Part shown: in pieces, positions 8,389-17,508 of the stretch
Layout of the letters: every line of letters starts with the position of its first letter
Position numbering within the stretch: position 1 is the stretch's first letter
DNA from: Acetivibrio cellulolyticus CD2
GTDB lineage: Bacteria; Bacillota; Clostridia; Acetivibrionales; Acetivibrionaceae
Direction of reading: 5' to 3'
Length of the DNA: 64,000 bases
Assembly: GCF_000179595.2 (NCBI RefSeq)
Contig: NZ_JH556659.1
Span: 477,016-541,015 of the forward strand
Program-made: the position numbers and the translations under genes
Notes under the pieces: generated by a model
What the model saw: only the letters and a program-made list of their open reading frames with translations
What the model was told of the DNA's origin: nothing
Database searches by the model: none

Positions 8389-9522
8389 ATGAAAAAATTA
8401 AAGGTTATGACAGTTGTAGGAACAAGACCAGAGATAATCAGACTGTCAGCTGTTATTAATAAATTAGAGGCCTCAGAAGCAATAGATCATGTGTTGGTTC
8501 ATACTGGACAGAACTATGACTATGAACTAAACGAAGTGTTTTTCAAAGATCTTAATCTCAAAGAACCTGACTATTTTTTAGATGCTGCAACTGGTAATGC
8601 AATTGAAACGATAGGAAATATTCTTATCAGGATTGATCCGATTCTTGAAAAAGTAAAACCGGAAGCGTTTCTGGTATTAGGTGATACCAATAGTTGTCTA
8701 TGTGCCATCGCTGCAAAAAGGAGACATATCCCGGTATTTCATATGGAAGCTGGAAATAGATGTTTTGACCAGAGAGTTCCTGAAGAAACAAACAGGAAAA
8801 TTGTAGACCATATTGCAGATATCAATTTAACGTATAGCGATATTGCTAGAGAGTATCTCCTACGAGAAGGCTTACCAGCGGAGCAGGTAATTAAGACTGG
8901 CAGTCCTATGTTCGAAGTACTTAATTCCCGAAAAGATGAAATTAATAAATCTGACGTACTTGAAAGACTAAGTCTTAATACAGGAAAGTACTTTGTTGTA
9001 TCTGCACATAGAGAAGAAAATATTTGCTCAGAAGATAATTTTAAGGATTTAGTATATAGCCTTAATTCTATTGCGGAGAAGTATGAGTTACCAATAATCG
9101 TTAGTACGCATCCAAGAACAAGAAAGATGATTGCGGTAAAGAAAATTCAATTTAATGAATTGGTGAAAACGATGAATCCACTTGGATTTATTGATTATGT
9201 AAAACTGCAGAAAGATTCAAAAGCGGTTCTTAGTGATAGTGGAACGATCAATGAGGAGTCATCAATCCTTGGATTTAAGGCACTCAATCTTCGGCAGGCG
9301 CACGAAAGACCAGAGGCTATGGAAGAAGCTTCAGTTATAATGGTTGGTTTAAAGAATGAAAGAATCCTTCAGGGATTAGAAGTTTTGGAGACACAAAGCA
9401 AAGACACATTGAGATTGGTAGCAGATTATAGTATGCCAAATGTTTCTGATAAGATTCTGAGAATTATATTATCTTATACAGATTACGTAAATAGAGTTGT
9501 TTGGAAAAAATGGGGGCATTAG
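8389..9522 (+). CDS. capG: UDP-N-acetylglucosamine 2-epimerase family protein CapG (FnlC/WbjD)
   Basis: A 377-residue GT-B-fold epimerase with the family hallmarks VVGTRPEIIRL at the N-terminus, HMEAGNRCFDQRVPEETNR in the middle and VSAHREENI. The close match of the CFDQRVPEE segment to CapG/FnlC rather than to general WecB, and its place straight after capE and capF, indicate the final C2 epimerisation that yields UDP-L-FucNAc. A WecB-like role (UDP-ManNAc) is the alternative. The start follows GGAGG within the end of capF. Confidence 0.9.
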   Translation: MKKLKVMTVVGTRPEIIRLSAVINKLEASEAIDHVLVHTGQNYDYELNEVFFKDLNLKEPDYFLDAATGNAIETIGNILIRIDPILEKVKPEAFLVLGDTNSCLCAIAAKRRHIPVFHMEAGNRCFDQRVPEETNRKIVDHIADINLTYSDIAREYLLREGLPAEQVIKTGSPMFEVLNSRKDEINKSDVLERLSLNTGKYFVVSAHREENICSEDNFKDLVYSLNSIAEKYELPIIVSTHPRTRKMIAVKKIQFNELVKTMNPLGFIDYVKLQKDSKAVLSDSGTINEESSILGFKALNLRQAHERPEAMEEASVIMVGLKNERILQGLEVLETQSKDTLRLVADYSMPNVSDKILRIILSYTDYVNRVVWKKWGH

Positions 9523-9525
9523 AAA

Positions 9526-11316
9526 ATGGGTCTTTTGTATTATTTAGCAAAGATGATAAAGAAAATTCAAATTCCTGCAATCAAGGACTCAAAGATTCAT
9601 AGGACTTCTAAAGTCGGATCTGCGACAAATTTATTAAATGTAAATATGGAGAAATACTCATATATTGGGAGTTACTGCACAGTGGTTGGTACGAAAATTG
9701 GTTGCTTCTGTTCAATTGCAAATAATTGCAGTATTGGTTGCGCCAATCATACAACAGGGTGGGTATCTACTTCGCCTGTATTTCATGAGGGGAAGAATTT
9801 TTTAAAAAAGCATTTTTCTACCCATTCTTTTTCACCGAATGACAGCATCACAGTAATTGGAAATGATGTGTGGATTGGTAGTAATGTTGTCATCAAGAGT
9901 GGTGTTACTATTGAAGATGGTGCCGTTATAGGAATGGGTTCTGTTGTTACAAAAAATATTGGCAAGTATGAAATATGGGCAGGAAATCCCGCTAAATTAA
10001 TTAAAAAGAGATTTTCTGATGATATAATAAGCGAACTTTCTGAAACAGAGTGGTGGAAAACAGATGATTTAAAATTGGCTGAATATGCTGCTAAGTTCAA
10101 TGATGTCCAAATGTTTTTATCTAATTATAAGAAAGATAGCAAAATCAAAAAGGTTTTACATTTATGTTTGGCAAGTTTTTATATAGATAACTATTCGTAT
10201 CAAGAGAATATGCTTCCCAAATTTCACAAAAAGTTAGGCCTGGACGTGGAGATAATTGCATCTTTAGTATCGTTTGATTCAAGTGGTAAACCAAGTGTGC
10301 TTGACAAAGAGGGGAAGTATATAAATGAGTATGGAATACCTGTCACAAGGTTAGGGTATAAGAAAACTGTTATTAATAGAATCCTCAGAAGATATAACGG
10401 TACATATGATGCTATAAAAAAGTCAAATCCGGACATTATATTTATCCATGGGTGTCAATTTATGGATATAAAATATATAAAAAAATATTGCAGAAAAAAC
10501 CCTAATGTAAAAATTTATGTTGATAATCATGCAGATTTCTCCAACAGCGCTAAAAGTTTTTTTTCGAAAAATATATTGCATAAAGTAATCTGGAAACATT
10601 GCGCTAAATTGATCGAACCGTTTACTGAAAAGTTTTTTGGGGTGTTACCTGCCAGGGTTGATTTTCTTAAGAATATATACAAAGTTTCTGAAGATAAAGT
10701 TGAATTACTTGTTATGGGAGCAGATGATGAAATCATTGATAGATTGAATAAATCTGACTCCAAACAAAAAATTCGAGTTAAGCATGATATAAAGGATAAT
10801 GATTTCTTGGTTGTTACTGGTGGCAAGATTGACAAAGCCAAATTACAAATAATTAATCTTATGGAGGCTGTTAAAGGTCTTGAAGATAAAAATGTAAAGT
10901 TAATTGTTTTCGGGTCTGTTATAGACGAGTTAAAAGATAAAGTTAGTGAACTGGTTGATGGAGGTATTATTCAATTCGTTGGTTGGGTAAATGTAGAAGA
11001 AAGCTATGAATATTTGTCCGCTGCAGATTTGGCATTATTTCCGGGGAGGCATTCCGTTTACTGGGAGCAAGCTGCTGGAATCGGAATCCCGATGATAGTA
11101 AAGTATTGGGAAGGTACTACACATGTAAATATTGATGGAAATTGCAGGTTTTTATACAAAGATAGTATAGATGAAATAAGAAGTGGACTTTTGGATATAT
11201 TAGAAAACCCTGAAAAATTTAAGCATATGATAGATGTTGCTCAAAATAGAGCGAAGAATGAGTTTTTATATTCAAAAATATCTTTAAAAAGCATTGATTA
11301 CATGCAGTATTTATAG
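9526..11316 (+). CDS. Fusion: hexapeptide-repeat acetyltransferase plus GT-B glycosyltransferase
   Basis: A 596-residue two-domain protein. Residues about 1-200 form a left-handed beta-helix acyltransferase of the CatB/xenobiotic type, with DVWIGSNVVIKSGVTIEDG, an inserted loop with NHTTG, and AGNPAKLIKKRF at the end. Residues about 206-596 are a family-4-like glycosyltransferase with the N-terminal KVLHLCLASFYIDNYSYQ and the C-terminal region FPGRHSVYWEQAAGIGIP. Both activities would modify the same polymer, one adding acetyl and the other a sugar. It starts three bases after capG and ends 14 bases before ugd. I see no internal ribosome site at the junction, so a single polypeptide is expected. 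Confidence 0.85.
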   Translation: MGLLYYLAKMIKKIQIPAIKDSKIHRTSKVGSATNLLNVNMEKYSYIGSYCTVVGTKIGCFCSIANNCSIGCANHTTGWVSTSPVFHEGKNFLKKHFSTHSFSPNDSITVIGNDVWIGSNVVIKSGVTIEDGAVIGMGSVVTKNIGKYEIWAGNPAKLIKKRFSDDIISELSETEWWKTDDLKLAEYAAKFNDVQMFLSNYKKDSKIKKVLHLCLASFYIDNYSYQENMLPKFHKKLGLDVEIIASLVSFDSSGKPSVLDKEGKYINEYGIPVTRLGYKKTVINRILRRYNGTYDAIKKSNPDIIFIHGCQFMDIKYIKKYCRKNPNVKIYVDNHADFSNSAKSFFSKNILHKVIWKHCAKLIEPFTEKFFGVLPARVDFLKNIYKVSEDKVELLVMGADDEIIDRLNKSDSKQKIRVKHDIKDNDFLVVTGGKIDKAKLQIINLMEAVKGLEDKNVKLIVFGSVIDELKDKVSELVDGGIIQFVGWVNVEESYEYLSAADLALFPGRHSVYWEQAAGIGIPMIVKYWEGTTHVNIDGNCRFLYKDSIDEIRSGLLDILENPEKFKHMIDVAQNRAKNEFLYSKISLKSIDYMQYL

Positions 11317-11330
11317 ATGAGGTGAAATAA

Positions 11331-12497
11331 ATGAAAATAACTGTGGCTGGGACTGGTTATGTTGGTTTATCTATCGGTGTTTTATTAGCACAACACAACG
11401 AAGTCATAGCACTCGATATAAGTCAAGAAAAGGTGAATATGATCAACAATAAAAAGTCACCAATTACTGATTTGGAAGTTGAAAAGTATTTAGAACTTAA
11501 AGATTTAAATCTAAATGCAACAACTGACAGTTTTAAAGCATATAAAGATGCGGAATACGTCATTATATCGACACCTACAAACTATGATCCGGAGAAGAAC
11601 TATTTTAATACTAGAAGTGTTGAAGCAGTAATAGCAAACGTACTTTCAATAAATCCAGATGCTATTATGGTCATTAAATCCACGGTACCTGTAGGATATA
11701 CGGAAAAAGTGAAAAAGATGTTCGACACAGAAAATATTATTTTTTCACCTGAGTTTTTAAGAGAAGGTAAGGCGCTTTATGATAACCTGTATCCGTCAAG
11801 AATCATAGTTGGGGAACGTTCGGAGAGAGCAAAGGTATTTGCAGAGCTTCTAGCACAAGGTGCTATTAAGAAAGATATTACCATTCTTTATACTAACCCA
11901 ACAGAAGCAGAAGCTATCAAACTTTTTGCCAATACGTATCTCGCAATGAGAGTGGCGTACTTTAATGAACTGGATTCTTATGCAGAAATTAGGGAGATCG
12001 ATACCAAACAGATTATAGATGGCGTGGGCTTAGATCCACGTATAGGGACGCATTATAATAACCCGTCTTTTGGTTATGGTGGTTACTGTTTGCCAAAAGA
12101 TACTAAGCAGCTTCTTGCAAATTATGCAGACGTACCACAAAACATTATGTCTGCAATCGTGGATGCCAACCGAACTCGTAAAGATCATATTGCGAATATG
12201 ATTTTGAAGAGGAATCCGAAGATAGTTGGTATTTACAGACTTACCATGAAGAAGGATTCTGACAACTTCCGTCACTCAGCAATACATGGGGTTATAAAGC
12301 GTATCAAATCTAAAGGCATTGAAGTTGTAATATATGAACCAACACTCAAGGAAGATGAGTTCTACCATTCGAGAGTCATCAAAGATTTTCTTGAATTCCA
12401 GAAAATTTCTGATGTTATTGTAGCGAATAGGCTATCTGACGAGATTAAAGATGTAGTAGATAAAGTCTATACAAGAGATTTATTTGGTAGAGATTAA
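11331..12497 (+). CDS. ugd: UDP-glucose 6-dehydrogenase
   Basis: A 388-residue UDP-glucose/GDP-mannose dehydrogenase family protein. It carries the Rossmann motif [29 protein letters not shown] and the active-site [14 protein letters not shown] with catalytic Cys at residue 253. The length is that of the short bacterial Ugd form. It oxidises UDP-glucose to UDP-glucuronate, so the polymer probably contains a uronic acid. UDP-ManNAc dehydrogenases are related, but the STVPVG and YCLPKD pattern fits Ugd better. The ATG follows AGGTGAAATAA. Confidence 0.92.
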   Translation: MKITVAGTGYVGLSIGVLLAQHNEVIALDISQEKVNMINNKKSPITDLEVEKYLELKDLNLNATTDSFKAYKDAEYVIISTPTNYDPEKNYFNTRSVEAVIANVLSINPDAIMVIKSTVPVGYTEKVKKMFDTENIIFSPEFLREGKALYDNLYPSRIIVGERSERAKVFAELLAQGAIKKDITILYTNPTEAEAIKLFANTYLAMRVAYFNELDSYAEIREIDTKQIIDGVGLDPRIGTHYNNPSFGYGGYCLPKDTKQLLANYADVPQNIMSAIVDANRTRKDHIANMILKRNPKIVGIYRLTMKKDSDNFRHSAIHGVIKRIKSKGIEVVIYEPTLKEDEFYHSRVIKDFLEFQKISDVIVANRLSDEIKDVVDKVYTRDLFGRD

Positions 12498-12553
12498 AAA
12501 AGTAGCATTTATCTTATGAGATGGATATAAAAAATAAACTATGGAGTGATATT

Positions 12554-13867
12554 TTGAACAAAATATTAATACTGACAAGCAAATATTTACCGAATCCAAC
12601 TGCAAACGGAATTAATACGAAATATATAGTGGATGAACTGAAAAACCGGAATTATTTAGTTTCATGTATTAGTACTAAAGGAGAAAATGAAGTTGGTTTT
12701 GAGATTCTTGAAGATACAAAAATCTATAGACTTGAGCCTTCTTCTTACACAAAGTTTTTACTTAATAAATCAACAAAAAGAAATAAAAATATTATTAAGT
12801 ACTATTCAAAAATACGAAATTTCTTGAGAAAGTTAAAACTAATAATGCTTTTACCGATATTCCCGAATTTTGATCCGATACACGCAAGTAGAGTATATAG
12901 AAAACTTAACAAGTTATACAAGCAAGAACAATATGATGCAATAATCGGGGTGTTTAAACCCTATTCGAATATAGAGGCACTTAAAAGATTTAAAAAAAAG
13001 TACCCAAATGTAATATGTATTGGATATTATTTAGATCTAATTAATAGTATGCAAAGGCCTAGATTTATGCCGGAAAGATTATATGACTGGTTATTGATGA
13101 GAGAAAATCTTTCTGCAGGTAGTTTGTTTGATATGAGCTTAATCCCTATTGGTGGAAAGAAATTATTCTCTGCAACAGAGTATAAAAGTATTTTAAGCAA
13201 GATTCGTTTTGTTGATTTTCCTACCTTTATATCAGCTGGAAAAGAGCTTGGAACCAGCGATAAAAGGTCAAAAGAATCAAGAACTGTAATCACATATGCA
13301 GGAACACTTGACACTATATATCGTAATCCGGATATGTTGTTAAATACCTTAAACGATGTTAGCAAGGAGACCGGGAGAATAGATTTAAATATTTATGGCA
13401 TAAATGATTGTAATGAAATATTTGCTAAATATAATTCTAATCCTTTGTTTCAAATTAACAACTTTGGATTTGCTACTCATGATATTGTTATTAATGCGAT
13501 GCTTGAATCAGATTTCCTGGTTAATGTATCAAATAAAATACAGGATGCCGTACCAAGTAAGATTTTTGAATTATTTTCGATGGGTAAACCGATAATTAAT
13601 TATGTTTTTGATTCTAATGATATTACTACACAGTATTTTGGAAAATATCCCTGTGTGATGAACATTTATTCATGGGAAGATTTGAACATTAAGACTATGG
13701 CATTAAGTATGTTTATTAAAGACTACAAAGGGATTAATTATGATGCTGATAAAATAAGGGAGAGATATATTGAAAATACTCCAGGATATACAGTTGATAT
13801 AATAGAAGAGTATTTAAACCTTTCCTTAGGAGTTAATCAATATGGAGAACAAAATAGAAAACATTAA
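12554..13867 (+). CDS. Glycosyltransferase, GT-B fold
   Basis: A 437-residue protein. TTG at 12554 is chosen because GGAGTGAT sits seven bases upstream and the product then begins LNKILILTSKYLPNPTANGI, a typical GT4 start; an ATG at 12521 has no ribosome site. The N-terminal nucleotide-fold pattern PNPTANGINTKYIVDELKN and the C-terminal AVPSKIFELFSMGKPIINY (the donor-binding E-x7-E region) support family 4. The acceptor and donor cannot be told from sequence. Its 3' end overlaps the wzy start by 26 bases, so translation is coupled. Confidence 0.82.
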   Translation: MNKILILTSKYLPNPTANGINTKYIVDELKNRNYLVSCISTKGENEVGFEILEDTKIYRLEPSSYTKFLLNKSTKRNKNIIKYYSKIRNFLRKLKLIMLLPIFPNFDPIHASRVYRKLNKLYKQEQYDAIIGVFKPYSNIEALKRFKKKYPNVICIGYYLDLINSMQRPRFMPERLYDWLLMRENLSAGSLFDMSLIPIGGKKLFSATEYKSILSKIRFVDFPTFISAGKELGTSDKRSKESRTVITYAGTLDTIYRNPDMLLNTLNDVSKETGRIDLNIYGINDCNEIFAKYNSNPLFQINNFGFATHDIVINAMLESDFLVNVSNKIQDAVPSKIFELFSMGKPIINYVFDSNDITTQYFGKYPCVMNIYSWEDLNIKTMALSMFIKDYKGINYDADKIRERYIENTPGYTVDIIEEYLNLSLGVNQYGEQNRKH

Positions 13868-15092
13868 TAGAATAGAATGTAATAAGCTAGTAGCGATTAC
13901 TATTTTTATAATCATTTATTTTAGTAGTAGTTATAATGCAGTTGTAATGAATGGAACGATGAAAGTCGGTATTTTGTTAATAAGTTCAATTTTTTTGTTA
14001 ATATTAGAGAATAACGTGAGAGTTAGTAAAGGACTAATATTTAGTGGCTTGACTCTAATAATTTGCATTTTAATAACAACACTTATTGTAGGTGATGCAT
14101 TGAAAGATGCTTTCATTATGATATCAGCAGTATTTATATCGATGATTGTAGTTTCAAGTATTAATTTTAGTAAATTCAGCAATATTTTTGTGAAAGTAAT
14201 GTTAGTAATTGCTGTATTTTCATTATTTGCATATGCAATTAGCATAATTTCGCCGTCTATAATCAGACTATTCCCAAACACCTATTTCCGACCCCATTTT
14301 GAGGTGTACAATTTGGGTTTGTCTTATGTAAATTTGGCAACATATCAAATAAGAAATATGGGGATTTTTTGGGAGCCGGGAGCATATCAAACATACTTGG
14401 TATTAGCCATAATTTTAGAGGTGTTTTATGTTAGAAGCAAGAGTCGCTTGTCATTAATTATTTTATTTACAGCATTAATAACTACATGGTCTACTACGGG
14501 GTTGATTAACGCTGCATTGCTGTTTTTGATTTATATAATTGAATCTAATAAGGATTCTAAATATAGAGCCATTAAGATAATTGTAAGTTTGGTTATTATA
14601 GCAATAATTGTCTATAATATTTATTTAGTTCTTCCGACTCATTTGCAATATGCTGTCTGGAGAAAGATCACGTTGTATCTTAATGATGAACACGTCGTTA
14701 ATACATCTGCAGCTGTAAGAGTTGATTCAATTATCTATCCGATTAGGGCTTTTTTTGAGTCACCTTTAGTTGGTGTGGGATATTCTGGACTTAAAAACTC
14801 AGTACTAATTGCTGGACACAATATGACAACTAACACCCCTGTAAATTGGTTTGCTTCATACGGGTTGATCTTTGGCAGTATTTTTACTTACACATTACTT
14901 ACGTTTGCAAGATCAATGACTACTCGAGTAGGTTTATTCTTTTTAATATTTTTATCGATTTTTCTTAGTATTTCAACTGAAAATTATCTATGGAATATAT
15001 CAGTCATTAGTTTTCTATTGTTCCCGCTGGTAAATTGTAATGACGAGCAAAAGATTGTCAGAGCAAAAAGCATGAATAGAAGGATTCTATAA
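13842..15092 (+). CDS. O-antigen/exopolysaccharide polymerase (Wzy-like)
   Basis: A 416-residue polytopic membrane protein with about ten hydrophobic segments and a larger loop near residues 150-175, followed by NMGIFWEPGAYQTYLV. The GIFWEPGAYQ pattern is frequent in Wzy/EpsG-like polymerases of Firmicute capsule loci. Wzy joins undecaprenyl-linked repeat units on the outer face of the membrane. A good AGGAGTTAATCAAT site precedes the ATG. The family is very divergent, so the call rests on topology and on the Wzx, Wzz and initiating transferase genes around it. A WaaL-like ligase is the alternative. Confidence 0.8.
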   Translation: MENKIENINRIECNKLVAITIFIIIYFSSSYNAVVMNGTMKVGILLISSIFLLILENNVRVSKGLIFSGLTLIICILITTLIVGDALKDAFIMISAVFISMIVVSSINFSKFSNIFVKVMLVIAVFSLFAYAISIISPSIIRLFPNTYFRPHFEVYNLGLSYVNLATYQIRNMGIFWEPGAYQTYLVLAIILEVFYVRSKSRLSLIILFTALITTWSTTGLINAALLFLIYIIESNKDSKYRAIKIIVSLVIIAIIVYNIYLVLPTHLQYAVWRKITLYLNDEHVVNTSAAVRVDSIIYPIRAFFESPLVGVGYSGLKNSVLIAGHNMTTNTPVNWFASYGLIFGSIFTYTLLTFARSMTTRVGLFFLIFLSIFLSISTENYLWNISVISFLLFPLVNCNDEQKIVRAKSMNRRIL

Positions 15093-15171
15093 AAATGTCT
15101 TATATACTAATTAAACGGGATAAGATGAAATTATTAAGCTACATTCATAATATAGTTTTGGGGTGGTTAAT

Positions 15172-17508
15172 GTGGAAAAGAAAATTAAGGTGCTCCAAAT
15201 AAATGAGGGTAATTACGGGAGTACTGGGAATATAATGTTGGATATATCAAAAGCATTAGATATTCGCGGAGACGTAAGTTATGTAGCTTATGCAAACTCT
15301 AGAACAAATAATAAGAAAAGTATCTCTAATAGTATAAAAATTGGCACAATTATAGAAAGAAATCTACATTTGAAGTTGGCTTATATAACTGGAATGAATG
15401 GTTTATTTTCTCAAATAGGAACTAGGGTTTTTTTTAAAAAAATAGATATTATTAAACCTGATATTATACATTTCCACAATTTGCATAATTGTTTTATAAA
15501 TATACCAATGCTTTTTAATTATATTAAAAAGTCAAATATCTCAGTTGTGTGGACATTACATGATTGTTGGGCTTTTACAGGCCAGTGTCCCCATTTTTCA
15601 ATGGTTAAATGTTATAAATGGAAGACAGGATGCTATGATTGCCCACAGTATAAGGTATACCCGGCAAGTTATGTTGACAAGACAAAGGTCATGTATTCTA
15701 TGAAGAAGAAATGGTTTAACGGCATAAATGACATGAAGCTTGTAACGCCATCAAATTGGCTAGCAGAAAGAGTTGCGGATTCGTTCATGAATGGATACCG
15801 GATTAGTGTAATCAATAACGGTATAGATTTAAACATTTTTAAGCCGACACAAAATAATTTACGGGAACATTACAATTTAAGAAATAAAGTTGTTTTATTA
15901 GGTGTTGCACACTCGTGGGGAAAGAGAAAAGGAATAGATATTTTTATGGAACTTGCTGAAATGCTGGATGATACATATCAAGTTTTATTGGTGGGACTGA
16001 CAAAAGAACAATTAGACAAACTGCCTAGTAATATTATTGGCATATCCAGAACACAGAGTCAAAATGAATTAGCTGAAATATATACTATGGCAGATTATTT
16101 TATTAATCCAAGTAGAGAAGAGTCTATGGGTTTGGTAACAATTGAAGCATTAGCTTGTGGAACTCCAGCAATAGTATCAAATTTCACAGCTGTTCCAGAA
16201 GTAATAGATTCTAAAAGTGGCATTATTGTTAAGAAAGATAATGCAATAGAATACTTAAAAGCAATTATCAATAATACTATTGAGTTTAAAAGCTCTGATT
16301 GTATAAACCGGGCCAAACAATATGATATGAATAAGAAATATAAAGAGTATTTAGCTTTATATGATGAAGTAATTCAATCAAAAAAGTTGTATGAAAAGGA
16401 AGACACCATGGCAAACAAAATAAAAATTGCTATTTTAACTTTCCATAGAACAATAAATTATGGTGGTGTGCTACAAGCTTATGCATTAAAAAAAGTTTTA
16501 GAGAAATTTAATTGCGAGAGTAATATTATTGATTATAAAAACGAGCATATAGAGAAAATTAACAAAGTTAGGCTTCTTAACTTTTGCAGTTTAAAGGAAT
16601 TTTTAAATGGACTTTTTTCTTATAAATCAAAGAGAATAAAGCTGATGAAATTTAGAGAGTTCAACAAAGAATTTTTATGTCCGGTTGGTAAAATAGACAA
16701 TGAGATTGAATATGAATATGATGCATTTATTGTAGGAAGTGATCAGGTATGGAATTATTTGCTTTCTGATTTTGATAAAAAATATTTCTTAAACTTCTTA
16801 AATGATGGAAAAAAGAAAAATGCGTATGCAGCTAGTTTCGGATTTTCAGACATACCAAACGAACTTGCAAAAGAGTATGAAAATATGCTAAAATCCTTCA
16901 ACAAAATTTCTGTAAGGGAAAAGAGCGGAGAAAAGCTTATTAAGGAATTGATTGGAATAGATGTACCCGTAGTTTTAGATCCAACTTTGTTATTAAATCA
17001 GACTGAGTGGAAAGTGTTGTTAAATATAACTGCTAAGTCTACCGAAAAGTATATTCTACTATATTTAATGGTACCGGAAGAGAATATCATCAGATTTACA
17101 AAAGAACTTTCAGAAATGACAGGTTACAAGATCAGATATATTACGAGCAAGATAAAACGTACCATGAATGCAGAGTATATGAGAGAGGTGTCTCCTGTTA
17201 ATTGGATAGAGTTATTCATGAATGCTGCTTATGTGGTTACAAATTCTTTTCATGGTGTGTCATTTTCAATTAATTTTAATAAAAACTTTTTTATGGGCTT
17301 TTTGCCAGAGCCATCTAAAGTGAACTCAAGATTGGAACATGTTCTTCAACTATTCGGTTTAGAAGATCGTAAAATTAGTAAAAAGAGTAAACCACGTGAC
17401 TTCAAGGAAATTGATTATGAGCCGGTTAATAGTATTTTATTGGCTGAAAGAGATAAATCCTTTAATTTCTTAAGGTCAATTATTGGGGATAATTATGAGC
17501 AGAACTAG
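15172..17508 (+). CDS. Fusion: GT4 glycosyltransferase plus polysaccharide pyruvyl transferase
   Basis: A 778-residue two-domain protein. GTG at 15172 is preferred because GGGGTGG lies five bases upstream. Residues about 5-405 are a WcaC-like glycosyltransferase (KVLQINEGNYGSTGNIM, TLHDCWAFTGQCPHF, PSREESMGLVTIEALACGTP). Residues about 416-775 are a polysaccharide pyruvyl transferase of the CsaB/EpsO type (NYGGVLQAYALKKVL, GSDQVWN, TNSFHGVSFSI). An internal ATG at 16408 with AAGGAAG five bases upstream begins exactly at the second domain, so that domain may also be made alone. Ketal pyruvate adds negative charge to the polymer. The gene ends overlapping wzx by 14 bases. Confidence 0.88.
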   Translation: MEKKIKVLQINEGNYGSTGNIMLDISKALDIRGDVSYVAYANSRTNNKKSISNSIKIGTIIERNLHLKLAYITGMNGLFSQIGTRVFFKKIDIIKPDIIHFHNLHNCFINIPMLFNYIKKSNISVVWTLHDCWAFTGQCPHFSMVKCYKWKTGCYDCPQYKVYPASYVDKTKVMYSMKKKWFNGINDMKLVTPSNWLAERVADSFMNGYRISVINNGIDLNIFKPTQNNLREHYNLRNKVVLLGVAHSWGKRKGIDIFMELAEMLDDTYQVLLVGLTKEQLDKLPSNIIGISRTQSQNELAEIYTMADYFINPSREESMGLVTIEALACGTPAIVSNFTAVPEVIDSKSGIIVKKDNAIEYLKAIINNTIEFKSSDCINRAKQYDMNKKYKEYLALYDEVIQSKKLYEKEDTMANKIKIAILTFHRTINYGGVLQAYALKKVLEKFNCESNIIDYKNEHIEKINKVRLLNFCSLKEFLNGLFSYKSKRIKLMKFREFNKEFLCPVGKIDNEIEYEYDAFIVGSDQVWNYLLSDFDKKYFLNFLNDGKKKNAYAASFGFSDIPNELAKEYENMLKSFNKISVREKSGEKLIKELIGIDVPVVLDPTLLLNQTEWKVLLNITAKSTEKYILLYLMVPEENIIRFTKELSEMTGYKIRYITSKIKRTMNAEYMREVSPVNWIELFMNAAYVVTNSFHGVSFSINFNKNFFMGFLPEPSKVNSRLEHVLQLFGLEDRKISKKSKPRDFKEIDYEPVNSILLAERDKSFNFLRSIIGDNYEQN

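Noticed and set aside
15095-15205. 36-codon ORF upstream of the glycosyltransferase-pyruvyltransferase gene
   Set aside because: It overlaps the start of the next gene in another frame, has only a distant purine-rich stretch upstream and encodes an unremarkable basic peptide.
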